A stretch of DNA of 45,034 nucleotides, taken from positions 1-45,034 of the forward strand of contig JBEEPT010000151.1 in NCBI GenBank assembly GCA_041190985.1. Direction: 5' to 3'. Below are positions 18,704 through 26,377 of the stretch, piece after piece. Numbering within the stretch: the first letter of the stretch is position 1; each line of letters opens with the position of its first letter. The position numbers and the translations under genes were made by a program. Origin of the DNA: Malikia sp041190985 (lineage in GTDB: Bacteria > Pseudomonadota > Gammaproteobacteria > Burkholderiales > Burkholderiaceae_C). The notes under the pieces were generated by a model. It did no database searches. It worked only from the letters and a program-made list of their open reading frames with translations, and had not been told where the DNA came from.

Positions 18704-19156
18704 ATGAGCACCGAACACCCGACGCCGGAACCTCTTCACTGGAACGACCAGTACCTGCTGGGCTACACCCCGATCGACGACGTGCACGAGGAGTTCGTCG
18801 GCCTGGTCGGCCGCATGCAGAGCGCCGCGGACGCCGAACTGCCGGCCCTGCTCGACGAATTCGCCGCCCACCTCGAGCAGCATTTCGGGATGGAGAACAC
18901 CTGGATGGTCGAGACCGACTTCCCGCCGCGCGACTGCCACATCGACGAGCACGCTGCCGTGCTGGCCTCGGTGCGCGAGGTGCAGGCCCTGCCGCCGGAG
19001 GAGAAGCCGGAGGTCATCCGCAACCTGGTCGAGGCCCTGGCCGACTGGTTCCCCAAGCACGCCGACCAGCTCGACTCGGCGCTGGCGCACTGGATGGCCA
19101 AGAAGCGCCTGGGCGGCAAGCCCGTGGTGCTGCGCCGCGGCCTCACGCTGCGCTGA
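18704..19156 (+). CDS. Bacteriohemerythrin
   Basis: A 150-residue single-domain hemerythrin that binds O2 at a non-heme di-iron centre in a four-helix bundle, in the cytoplasm. All seven expected ligands can be read: His28 (DDVHEEF), His60 and Glu64 (HFGME), His79 and His83 (HIDEH), His119 and Asp124 (HADQLD). The N-terminus PLHWNDQYLLGYTPIDDVHE is typical of bacteriohemerythrins. Possible roles are O2 storage or delivery to oxygenases, or O2/NO sensing. It lies directly beside the oxygen-consuming ben/cat cluster, but whether it serves it is unknown. It converges on benM with 6 bases between them. Confidence 0.92.
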   Translation: MSTEHPTPEPLHWNDQYLLGYTPIDDVHEEFVGLVGRMQSAADAELPALLDEFAAHLEQHFGMENTWMVETDFPPRDCHIDEHAAVLASVREVQALPPEEKPEVIRNLVEALADWFPKHADQLDSALAHWMAKKRLGGKPVVLRRGLTLR

Positions 19157-19162
19157 AAGGCA

Positions 19163-20131
19163 TCAGCGCCGCCGCCTCGGGCCGGTCAGCGCGGCGGCCT
19201 CGGCTGCCGCGGCCGCCATGCGATCGGCCTCGAGCTTCTCGGCCGCCTGCAGGCGGTAGACCTCGTCGATCAGCTCGCGCAGCAACACGATGTCCTCGGA
19301 CTGGTCGTTGAGCCGCGTGCTCATGATGATGGCCGAAGTCGCGTTGGGCTCCAGCAAGGGACGGAAGACGACCTCCTCCCGGCGCAGCTTCTGCGCGCTC
19401 TCGGGCACCACGCACAGCCCCATGCCCGAGGCCACCAGGCCGAGCGCGGTCTGCATCTCCTGGATCTCATGCACCTCGACCGGCTCCAGGCCCAGGTCGC
19501 GGAACAGCGACAGCACGTGGTCGGCATAGCTCGGGCGCGGCTTGCGCGGATAGACCAGCAGCGGATAGGCGGCGGCCTGCGCCAGGCTGACCGGTCCCGC
19601 CCCTGAAGCCAGCGGATGCTCGCTGGGCATGGCCAGCACCAGGCGCTCCTCGCGCAGCACCTCGCGCTTGAGCGCCGGGTCATCGAAGCGCACGCGACCG
19701 AAGCCGACGTCGATCTGTCCGCCCTTGAGCGCCTCGACCTGCTCGACCGAGGTCTTCTCGACCAGCACCAGCGGCGTCTGCGGCTTGCGCGCACGGAACA
19801 GGCGCGCGATGCGCGGCAAGGCACCGTACATGGTCGACGGCACGAAGCCGATGACCAGACGCCGATCGACCTGCGACAGCCGGCGCGTCATCGCGATGGA
19901 TTCGTCGAGTTGCTCGAGCATGCGCAGCGCGCGCGCGTAGAAGAAGCGTCCGGCCTCGGTCAGCGCCAGCGGCCTGGCGTCGCGGTCGAACAGCTGCAGG
20001 CCGAGCTCGTCCTCGAGCTGCTGGATCTGCCGGCTCAGCGGCGGCTGCGAGATGTAGAGCCGCTCGGCCGCGCGGGTGAAACTGCGCTCCTGCGCGACCG
20101 CGACGAAGTACCTGAGGTGCCGGAATTCCAT
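19163..20131 (-). CDS. benM: LysR-type regulator of the ben/cat genes (BenM/CatM-like)
   Basis: This 322-residue regulator begins MEFRHLRYFVAVAQERSFTR with the helix-turn-helix AAERLYISQPPLSRQIQQLE, as in CatM/BenM/CatR. The effector domain (~90-300) should bind cis,cis-muconate and, in BenM, benzoate. It is divergent from benA, and a perfect ATAC-N7-GTAT site starts 4 bp upstream of its own ATG, so it probably represses itself while activating benA. The same site pair lies before catA, 9 kb away. The C-terminus has an unusual alanine-rich tail. Choosing between BenM and CatM is not possible from sequence alone. Confidence 0.85.
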   Translation of the reverse strand: MEFRHLRYFVAVAQERSFTRAAERLYISQPPLSRQIQQLEDELGLQLFDRDARPLALTEAGRFFYARALRMLEQLDESIAMTRRLSQVDRRLVIGFVPSTMYGALPRIARLFRARKPQTPLVLVEKTSVEQVEALKGGQIDVGFGRVRFDDPALKREVLREERLVLAMPSEHPLASGAGPVSLAQAAAYPLLVYPRKPRPSYADHVLSLFRDLGLEPVEVHEIQEMQTALGLVASGMGLCVVPESAQKLRREEVVFRPLLEPNATSAIIMSTRLNDQSEDIVLLRELIDEVYRLQAAEKLEADRMAAAAAEAAALTGPRRRR

Positions 20132-20134
20132 CTC

Positions 20135-20200
20135 ATACTTTCTAAGTATCGCTCGATTCTAAAACAGTCTTTGATCAGAGCCCGCCTTTCTCCATAAGAT
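20135..20200 (+). promoter_or_regulatory. benA promoter with paired BenM/CatM-type sites
   Basis: Site 1 is ATACTTTCTAAGTAT (20135-20149), a perfect palindrome fitting ATAC-N7-GTAT. Site 2 is ATTC-N7-GTCT (20156-20170), starting 21 bp later, two helical turns. A candidate -35 TTGATC (20171-20176) and -10 near 20193-20200 (CATAAGAT) follow. The rest of the 334-base benM-benA gap holds the 5' leader; the Shine-Dalgarno sequence CAGGAGA lies before the benA ATG at 20466. I see no gene in it. Confidence 0.75.
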
Positions 20201-20465
20201 TCCCCCCGGAAAACAAGCAATCCCCGCGAGGCATGACGGCCGGAATGGACCGGCAACGGCGGCGGGGGTGCAGACGGTGCCACGCCAATGGCCACCGCAG
20301 GAGACCAGACCGGGCAGGCGCCGCGACAACAGCGGCCACGCCATACCCGACCCGCTCCTGCATGCCACGAAGCCCGGCCTTCTGCGTGATCCGGATCGGG
20401 ACTTTCCCCTCCTGTCCCGGATCTGCCTGTCGCCCTAAGCCCATAAGCACCACAGGAGATCCAAC

Positions 20466-21821
20466 ATGAGCAAGCAAACCCTGCGCGAGCGCCTGGACGG
20501 CATGCTGGTCGATGACCACGACAAAGGCCTGCACCGCATCAAGCGTTCCGCCTTCAACGATCCGGAACTGTTCGAGCTCGAGATGAAGCACATCTTCGAG
20601 GGCAACTGGATCTACCTGGCGCACGAGAGCCAGATCCCGAACAACGGCGACTACCTCACCACCTACATCGGCCGCCAGCCGGTGATGATCACCCGCAACC
20701 GCAACGGCGAGCTGAACTGCTTCATCAACGCCTGTGCCCACCGCGGCGCCCAGCTGGCCCGTTTCAAGACCGGCAACAAGGGCACTTTTACCTGCCCGTT
20801 CCACGGCTGGACCTTCAACAACTCCGGCAAGCTGCTCAAGATCAAGGATCCCGAGAACACTGGCTACCCCGAGTCCTTCAACAAGGACGGCAGCCACGAC
20901 CTGACCAAGGTCGCCAAGTTCCAGTCCTACCGCGGCTTCCTGTTCGGCTCGCTGAACGCCGACGTCAAGCCGCTGGAAGAGCACCTGGGTGAGTCGCGCA
21001 AGATCATCGACATGATCGTCGACCAGTCGCCCGAGGGCCTGGAAGTGCTGCGCGGCGCCTCGACCTACTGGTACGAAGGCAACTGGAAGGTGCAGGCCGA
21101 GAACGGCGCCGACGGCTACCACGTGACCGCCGTGCACTGGAACTATGCCGCCACCCAGGCTGCGCGCAAGGAGCGCGAAGCCGGCAACGACCAGATCAAG
21201 GCCATGAGCGCCGGCGGCTGGGCCAAGAAGGGGGGCGGCTCCTACTCGTTCGAGAACGGCCACCTGCTGCTGTGGACCCGCTGGGACAACCCGGAAGACC
21301 GTCCGCTCTACCCGGTGCGCGAGCAGCTCGCCGAGCGCGTGGGCGCCAACACCGCCGAGTGGATGATCAACAACTCGCGCAACCTCTGCCTGTACCCGAA
21401 CGTCTACCTGATGGACCAGTTCAGCTCGCAGATCCGCGTGCTGCGCCCGATCTCGGTCGACAAGACCGAAGTCACCATCTACTGCATCGCGCCCAAGGGC
21501 GAAAGCGCCGAGGCCCGCGCCCGCCGCATCCGCCAGTACGAGGACTTCTTCAACGCCACCGGCATGGCCACCCCGGACGACCTGGAAGAGTTCCGCTCCT
21601 GCCAGCAGGGCTACCAGGGTGCCGCTGCCGAGTGGAACGACATGTCGCGCGGCGCCGAGCACTGGGTGCGCGGCCCCGACGCCGAAGCCGACAAGATCGG
21701 CCTCAAGCCCATCCTGTCGGGCGTCAAGACCGAGGACGAAGGCCTCTACGTCGCCCAGCACACCTACTGGGCCGAGCAGATGCGCAAGGCCGTCGACGCC
21801 GAAGAAGCCAACGCCAAGTAA
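20466..21821 (+). CDS. benA: Benzoate 1,2-dioxygenase, large (alpha) subunit
   Basis: BenA is the catalytic oxygenase subunit that adds O2 to benzoate to give the cis-1,2-dihydrodiol. The 451-residue protein has the Rieske [2Fe-2S] ligands Cys90-x-His92 (CAHRGAQL) and Cys110-x2-His113 (CPFHGW), and the mononuclear iron region AENGADGYHVTAVHWNYA (~216-233). Length fits benzoate and toluate dioxygenases (XylX is the close alternative). The presence of benD and the complete ortho pathway next to it, and no meta-cleavage genes, favour benzoate. The start follows CAGGAGA. benB begins 18 bases downstream. Confidence 0.95.
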   Translation: MSKQTLRERLDGMLVDDHDKGLHRIKRSAFNDPELFELEMKHIFEGNWIYLAHESQIPNNGDYLTTYIGRQPVMITRNRNGELNCFINACAHRGAQLARFKTGNKGTFTCPFHGWTFNNSGKLLKIKDPENTGYPESFNKDGSHDLTKVAKFQSYRGFLFGSLNADVKPLEEHLGESRKIIDMIVDQSPEGLEVLRGASTYWYEGNWKVQAENGADGYHVTAVHWNYAATQAARKEREAGNDQIKAMSAGGWAKKGGGSYSFENGHLLLWTRWDNPEDRPLYPVREQLAERVGANTAEWMINNSRNLCLYPNVYLMDQFSSQIRVLRPISVDKTEVTIYCIAPKGESAEARARRIRQYEDFFNATGMATPDDLEEFRSCQQGYQGAAAEWNDMSRGAEHWVRGPDAEADKIGLKPILSGVKTEDEGLYVAQHTYWAEQMRKAVDAEEANAK

Positions 21822-21839
21822 TCACCGAAGAGCAACAGC

Positions 21840-22328
21840 ATGACCACCTCCTACGAAAACGTCTGCGCATTCCTCTACCAGGAAGCCCGCCTGCTCGACG
21901 ACCGCGAATGGGACGCATGGCTCGAGATGTACGATCCCAAGGCCGAGTTCTGGATGCCCGCCTGGGCCGACGACGGCGAGCTGACGACCGATCCGCAGTC
22001 CGAGATCTCGCTGATCTACTACCCGAGCCGTGGCGGCCTGGAAGACCGCGTCTTCCGCATCCGCACCGAGCGTTCGAGCGCGACCATCCCCGACACCCGG
22101 ACCTCGCACAACATCAGCAACGTCGAGATCGTCGAGCGCAACGGTGACGTCGTGAAGGTCCGCCACAACTGGTTCACGCTGAGCGTGCGCTACAACCACA
22201 CCGACACCTTCGCGGGCACCAGCTTCCTGACGCTCGACTTCTCGGGCGCCAAGCCGCTGATCAAGTCGAAGAAGGTCGTGTTGAAGAACGACTACATCCG
22301 CCACGTCCTCGACGTTTATCATCTCTGA
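21840..22328 (+). CDS. benB: Benzoate 1,2-dioxygenase, small (beta) subunit
   Basis: BenB is the structural beta subunit of the (alpha-beta)3 oxygenase. The 162-residue sequence belongs to the ring-hydroxylating dioxygenase beta family (SnoaL-like fold); VCAFLYQEARLLDDREWDAW at the N-terminus, then YDPKAEFWMPAW, and the C-terminal VLKNDYIRHVLDVYHL are typical. It follows benA by 18 bases. A 127-base gap with two hairpins separates it from benC. Confidence 0.93.
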   Translation: MTTSYENVCAFLYQEARLLDDREWDAWLEMYDPKAEFWMPAWADDGELTTDPQSEISLIYYPSRGGLEDRVFRIRTERSSATIPDTRTSHNISNVEIVERNGDVVKVRHNWFTLSVRYNHTDTFAGTSFLTLDFSGAKPLIKSKKVVLKNDYIRHVLDVYHL

Positions 22329-22337
22329 TCCAGGACC

Positions 22338-22407
22338 GGCCCCATGGGGCCGCACTGGATCTGGCGACCACGGCGCCGGCCTCGCAAGGGCTGGCGCCGG
22401 TCTTTTT
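22338..22407 (+). terminator. Tandem hairpins with T-run between benB and benC
   Basis: First a perfect 14-bp palindrome GGCCCCATGGGGCC (22338-22351), then the stem CGGCGCC (22371-22377) / GGCGCCG (22393-22399) followed by TCTTTTT (22401-22407). The second has the form of an intrinsic terminator although it lies within the ben operon. Partial termination here would lower benC output relative to benAB. Confidence 0.55.
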
Positions 22408-22455
22408 CCTCCCGGACAGCCCCGGCTTGCTCCGCCCAGCCACCGAAAGACCATC

Positions 22456-23472
22456 ATGTCGACTTACAAAATCGCCCTTAATTTCGAGGATGGGGTCACG
22501 CGCTTCATCGACTGCAAAGACAGCGAGACCGTGGCCGATGCCGCCTATCGCCAGAAGATCAACGTGCCGATCGACTGCCGCGACGGTGCCTGCGGCGCCT
22601 GCAAGTCCAGCTGCGAATCGGGCGAGTTCGACATGGGCAGCAACTACATCGACGACGCGCTGACCGAGGAAGAGCTCCAGCAGGGCTTCGTGCTGACCTG
22701 CCAGATGCGCCCGAAGAGCGACTGCGTGGTGCGCATTCCCGCCTCCTCCGCCGTCTGCAAGACCGGCGAAACCAGCCTGACCACGACCATCAAGGACGTG
22801 TGCCTGGTTTCCGACAGCACGATCTCGCTGACCGTGGCCGGCGACGACATCGCCAAGCTGTCCTTCCTGCCGGGCCAGTACGCCAACCTGCAGGTCCCGG
22901 GCACCAGCGCGCACCGCGCCTACTCCTTCAGCTCCATGCCGAAGGACAACGCCGTGTCCTTCCTGATCCGCAACGTGCCGGGCGGCCTGATGAGCGGCTT
23001 CCTGACCGGCCAGGCCAAGGTTGGCGACACCCTCGTCATGAACGGCCCCAAGGGCAGCTTCTACCTGCGCGACATCGCCCGCCCGGTGCTGATGCTGGCA
23101 GGCGGCACCGGCCTGGCGCCCTTCACCGCCATGCTCGACAAGATCGCGGCCGCCGGCGGCAGCCCCTTCCCGGTGCACCTGATCTACGGCGTCAACAACG
23201 ACACCGACCTGGTCGACATCGACAAGCTGGAAGCCTTCGCCAAGGCGCTGCCCAACTTCAGCTACGCGCTGGTCGTGGTCGACCCCAACAGCGCGCAGCC
23301 GAAGAAGGGCTATGTCACCAACCACCTCGAGGACGGCCAGCTCTACGACGGCGAAGTCGACATCTACCTGTGCGGCCCGCCGCCCATGGTCGAGGCGGTC
23401 AACCACTACCTGCGTGACAAGGGCGTCAAGCCCGCCAGCTTCCACTACGAGAAGTTCGCCGCCAGCGCCTGA
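22456..23472 (+). CDS. benC: Benzoate 1,2-dioxygenase electron-transfer component (ferredoxin reductase)
   Basis: BenC passes electrons from NADH through FAD and a [2Fe-2S] centre to the Rieske cluster of BenA. Domain order in the 338 residues: plant-type ferredoxin (~1-95; CRDGACGACKSSC and a later LTCQM give the four cysteine ligands), FAD-binding domain (~105-205; RAYSFSS near 155), and NAD-binding domain (~210-338; LAGGTGLAPFTAM near 215, CGPPPMVEAV near 308). Length is standard. Only a weak GAAAGA precedes the start at 22456. Confidence 0.95.
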   Translation: MSTYKIALNFEDGVTRFIDCKDSETVADAAYRQKINVPIDCRDGACGACKSSCESGEFDMGSNYIDDALTEEELQQGFVLTCQMRPKSDCVVRIPASSAVCKTGETSLTTTIKDVCLVSDSTISLTVAGDDIAKLSFLPGQYANLQVPGTSAHRAYSFSSMPKDNAVSFLIRNVPGGLMSGFLTGQAKVGDTLVMNGPKGSFYLRDIARPVLMLAGGTGLAPFTAMLDKIAAAGGSPFPVHLIYGVNNDTDLVDIDKLEAFAKALPNFSYALVVVDPNSAQPKKGYVTNHLEDGQLYDGEVDIYLCGPPPMVEAVNHYLRDKGVKPASFHYEKFAASA

Positions 23473-23490
23473 GCGCTGCCCTCAGCCAAC

Positions 23491-23514
23491 AGCCCGTGCC
23501 AACGGGCTTTTTTT
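23491..23514 (+). terminator. Intrinsic terminator between benC and benD
   Basis: AGCCCGT (23491-23497) pairs with ACGGGCT (23502-23508) across a 4-base loop, followed by seven T (23508-23514). It is a textbook rho-independent terminator, placed only 9 bases before the benD start codon and with no visible Shine-Dalgarno sequence between them. Confidence 0.75.
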
Positions 23515-23523
23515 CGTACCATC

Positions 23524-24303
23524 ATGAGCAAACGATTCAAGAACAAGGTCTGCGTCATCACCGGCGCAGCACAAGGCATAGGCCAGGGCGTCGCGCTGCG
23601 CATGGCCAAGGAAGGCGCCAAGCTGGTGCTGGTCGACCGCTCCGAAATCCTGTTCGAACTCAGCGAGCAGCTCGAGAAGAAGGGCGTCGAAGTGCTGGCG
23701 CTGACCGCCGACATGGAAAAGGCCGGCGACTGCAGCAAGGTCATGAAGCAGGCCGCGGCCAAGTTCGGCCGCATCGACGTGCTGGTCAACAACGTCGGCG
23801 GCACGATCTGGGCCAAGCCCTTCGAGCATTACAAGGAAAAGGAGATCGAGGCCGAGGTGCGCCGCTCCCTGTTCCCGACCCTGTGGTGCTGCCACGCCGT
23901 GCTGCCCTACATGCTGGAGCAGAAGAGCGGCGCGATCGTCAACGTCTCGTCGATCGCCACCCGCGGCGTCAACCGCGTGCCCTACGGCGCGGCCAAGGGC
24001 GGCGTCAACGCGCTGACCGCCTGCCTGGCGTTCGAGACCGCCGAGCGCGGCGTCCGTGTCAACGCGATCGCCACCGGCGGCACCGAGGCGCCGCCGCGCC
24101 GCGTGCCGCGCAACCCCAAGGAACAGACCGCGCAGGAAAAGGTCTGGTACCAGATGATCGTCGACCAGACCATCAGCTCCAGCCTGATGAAGCGCTACGG
24201 CACCATCGACGAGCAGGTCGGCGCGATCTGCTTCCTGGCTTCCGACGAGGCCTCCTACATCACCGGCGTGACCCTGCCGGTCGGCGGCGGCGACCAGGGC
24301 TGA
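23524..24303 (+). CDS. benD: 1,6-dihydroxycyclohexa-2,4-diene-1-carboxylate dehydrogenase
   Basis: BenD is a short-chain dehydrogenase that oxidises and decarboxylates the benzoate dihydrodiol to catechol with NAD+. The 259 residues contain the cofactor motif TGAAQGIGQG (~13), NNVGG (~90), and the catalytic Ser-Tyr-Lys set in NVSSIATRGVNRVPYGAAKG (~140-160). C-terminal TGVTLPVGGGDQ is typical of the family. The gene starts right behind a strong terminator and lacks a recognisable ribosome-binding site, which is odd for a pathway gene; read-through or a nearby promoter must supply it. pcaD begins 7 bases downstream. Confidence 0.93.
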   Translation: MSKRFKNKVCVITGAAQGIGQGVALRMAKEGAKLVLVDRSEILFELSEQLEKKGVEVLALTADMEKAGDCSKVMKQAAAKFGRIDVLVNNVGGTIWAKPFEHYKEKEIEAEVRRSLFPTLWCCHAVLPYMLEQKSGAIVNVSSIATRGVNRVPYGAAKGGVNALTACLAFETAERGVRVNAIATGGTEAPPRRVPRNPKEQTAQEKVWYQMIVDQTISSSLMKRYGTIDEQVGAICFLASDEASYITGVTLPVGGGDQG

Positions 24304-24310
24304 GGCAGAC

Positions 24311-25084
24311 ATGACCCGACTCCACTCCGTCAAGCAAGGCCAGGGCCCCCTGGTCGTCCTGAGCCACGCGCTGGGCTGCGACCTGAGCATGTGGGACGGC
24401 GTCGCCGCCGCCCTGCAGGACCGCTACACCGTGCTGCGCTACGACCACCGCGGCCATGGCCAGACGCCCGCCACCGAGGGCGCCTACAGCATGGACGACC
24501 TGGCCGACGACGCCGCCGAGCTGATCCGCGCCCAGGGCGCCGGCCCGGTGCATTTCGTCGGCCTGTCGATGGGCGGCATGACCGCGCAATCGCTGGCCGC
24601 GCGCCACCCCGGGCTGGTGCGCAGCATCGTGATCGCCAACTCGGCCGCGAGCTACGACGCGGCCGCGCGCGCGATGTGGCAGGCCCGCATCGACACCGTG
24701 CTGGCGCAAGGCGTGCCGCCGATCGCCGACGGCGCGATGCAGCGCTGGTTCACGCCCGAGTTCCGCGCTGACCATGTCAACGGCGGCGCCGAGCGCGTCG
24801 CCCGGCTGCGCGCCGTGCTCGAGGCGACCCCGGCCGTGCCCTACGCCGCCGCCTGCGCGGCCGTGGCCGGCATCGCACTGGACGAAGGCAACGCCCGCAT
24901 CGGCTGCCCGACGCTGGTGATCGCCGGCAGCCGCGACGAGGCCACCCCGCCCGCGATGTCGCAAGCCATCGTGGACCGCATCCCAGGCGCCCAGCTGGCC
25001 AGCCTGGACGCCGCCCACCTGAGCGCGGTCGAGCAGCCCGAAGCCTTCGCGGCCCTGCTGACCGGCTTCTGGGCCGGGCTGTAA
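24311..25084 (+). CDS. pcaD: 3-oxoadipate enol-lactonase
   Basis: PcaD hydrolyses 3-oxoadipate enol-lactone, the product of CatC, to 3-oxoadipate. This 257-residue alpha/beta hydrolase has the oxyanion region LSHALGCDLSMWDG (~17), the nucleophile elbow GLSMGGMTAQ (~88), a catalytic Asp in SRDEATPP (~200) and His in LDAAHLSAVEQP (~237). The fit to PcaD/CatD is good, and its place in the ben operon supports catechol-branch use. Other small alpha/beta hydrolases are less likely. A terminator follows at 25211. Confidence 0.9.
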   Translation: MTRLHSVKQGQGPLVVLSHALGCDLSMWDGVAAALQDRYTVLRYDHRGHGQTPATEGAYSMDDLADDAAELIRAQGAGPVHFVGLSMGGMTAQSLAARHPGLVRSIVIANSAASYDAAARAMWQARIDTVLAQGVPPIADGAMQRWFTPEFRADHVNGGAERVARLRAVLEATPAVPYAAACAAVAGIALDEGNARIGCPTLVIAGSRDEATPPAMSQAIVDRIPGAQLASLDAAHLSAVEQPEAFAALLTGFWAGL

Positions 25085-25367
25085 GCCGACTCAGGCAGAA
25101 ACGACGAGTTTCGTAACCGGAACAGCCTCGACAGCCGCAGACCGCACGGCTAAATTGGAGCCATCGATCGGCGCACAGAACTCATTGATGGCTGCGAAGA
25201 TCGAACCGACAAGCCTGCCCCGTGCGGGCTTTGTCTTTTCTGGGCGATAGGGGGTGATTGGCCGGTGCAAGGTCAGCCTGCCCTGCCACCTGGTCGCCAA
25301 GCTTGCCTGCCAGCTGGAGGATTGACCGGAACTCCTGCTGACCCGCAGGCCGTCACCCACACGCGGC
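25085..25367. other. Intergenic region between convergent pcaD and catR
   Basis: These 283 bases contain a terminator (25211-25239) and no gene I can support. Short open frames exist on both strands, but none has a ribosome-binding site or a recognisable product. Confidence 0.6.
25211..25239 (+). terminator. Intrinsic terminator after pcaD
   Basis: AAGCCTGC-CCCGT-GCGGGCTT forms an 8-bp stem (one G-T pair) with a 5-base loop, followed by TGTCTTTT. It lies 127 bases past the pcaD stop and probably ends the benABCD-pcaD transcript. Confidence 0.65.
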
Positions 25368-26246
25368 TCAACCCAGCGGCGTCGCGCGCAGCAGCGCCGC
25401 GAACTCGCGCGCCGCCGCGCTGCGCGAGGCGCCACGCCGCCACAGGATGCCGGCGCGGCGCACGATCTCGGGCTCGCACAGCGCGATCGCGTTCAGGTCG
25501 GGCGCCTGGCGCGCGGCGCGCTCGGGCACGATGCTGGCCAGGTCGCCGTAGCGGCACACCCCCAGCAAGGCCTCGACCGAATCCAGTTCCACCCGCACCA
25601 CGGGCGCCACGTCGGCCTGGCCCAGGCTGTCGTCGATCAGCCGGCGGGTCGCAAAGCTCCTGGGCAGCAGCGCCAGCGGCACGCTGGCGAGCTGCCTGAT
25701 CCTCACGCTCTGGCGCTCCGCCAGCGGATGGCGCGGCCCGACCACCAGCAGCAGGCGCTCGTCGAACAGCACCTCGGCCTCGATCTCCTCGTGCTGCGCC
25801 GGGTGAAAGGCGATGCCGAGGTCGAGCTCGCCGTCGAGCAGCATCTCCTCGATCGCGCCGGCGCGCAGGTCCTGCACCTCGACCTTGACCTGGGGATAGG
25901 CCAGGCTGAAGGCTGCGACCGTGGCCGGCACCACAGTGTTGAGGAAGGTCGGGAAGGCGCCGACCTTGAGCCGACCCGACTTCAGGCCGCTCAGGTCGGC
26001 CAGCGCCATGCGGCCGGCCTCGATTTCCTGCAGCGCACGGCGCGCGTAGACGCGGAATTCGGCACCGGCCTGCGACAGCTTGAGCCCGCGGCCCAGGCGG
26101 TCGAACAGCGCAACGCCGAGCTCCTGCTCGAGCTGGCGCAGCCCGTGCGACAGCGTCGACTGCGTCACGAACAGGTTCTGCGCCGACTGCGTCAGGTGTT
26201 CGGTCTCGGCGATGTCGAGAAAGTAGCGCAGCTGCCGTATTTCCAT
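25368..26246 (-). CDS. catR: LysR-family regulator divergent from catB (CatR-like)
   Basis: This 292-residue regulator starts MEIRQLRYFLDIAETEHLTQ with the helix-turn-helix SAQNLFVTQSTLSHGLRQLE, followed by an effector domain (~85-290). The CynR/CatR-type N-terminus and the divergent arrangement with catBC suggest it controls muconate conversion, presumably with cis,cis-muconate as inducer. I chose the ATG at 26246 because it begins the family-conserved MEIRQLRYF; an ATG at 26267 would add seven residues. It is clearly different from BenM, with a different operator sequence upstream. Confidence 0.75.
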   Translation of the reverse strand: MEIRQLRYFLDIAETEHLTQSAQNLFVTQSTLSHGLRQLEQELGVALFDRLGRGLKLSQAGAEFRVYARRALQEIEAGRMALADLSGLKSGRLKVGAFPTFLNTVVPATVAAFSLAYPQVKVEVQDLRAGAIEEMLLDGELDLGIAFHPAQHEEIEAEVLFDERLLLVVGPRHPLAERQSVRIRQLASVPLALLPRSFATRRLIDDSLGQADVAPVVRVELDSVEALLGVCRYGDLASIVPERAARQAPDLNAIALCEPEIVRRAGILWRRGASRSAAAREFAALLRATPLG

Positions 26247-26271
26247 GCCAGGAAAATCTCCATCCAAAAAC

Positions 26272-26290
26272 CGTTCGATGATAACGAATG
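26272..26290. promoter_or_regulatory. LysR-type operator between catR and catB
   Basis: CGTTCG-ATGATAA-CGAATG is an imperfect inverted repeat (TTCG-N7-CGAA core at 26274-26288) with the LysR-type T-N11-A character, 26 bp upstream of the catR start and 88 bp before the catB start. It differs from the ATAC-N7-GTAT sites at benA and catA, so catBC is likely under CatR. No confident -35/-10 pair was identified. Confidence 0.55.
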
Positions 26291-26377
26291 ATTCTATGGA
26301 AATAATTCACTTGTCCGCGACAGTCGGCGGGCTTACGCTTGAACGGTTTCAGGAACCCACCAACCCATACCCCCGAC

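Noticed and set aside
25091..25435. Leftward 114-codon open frame after pcaD
   Set aside because: Overlaps the catR coding end in another frame and the terminator; no family match and no ribosome-binding site.
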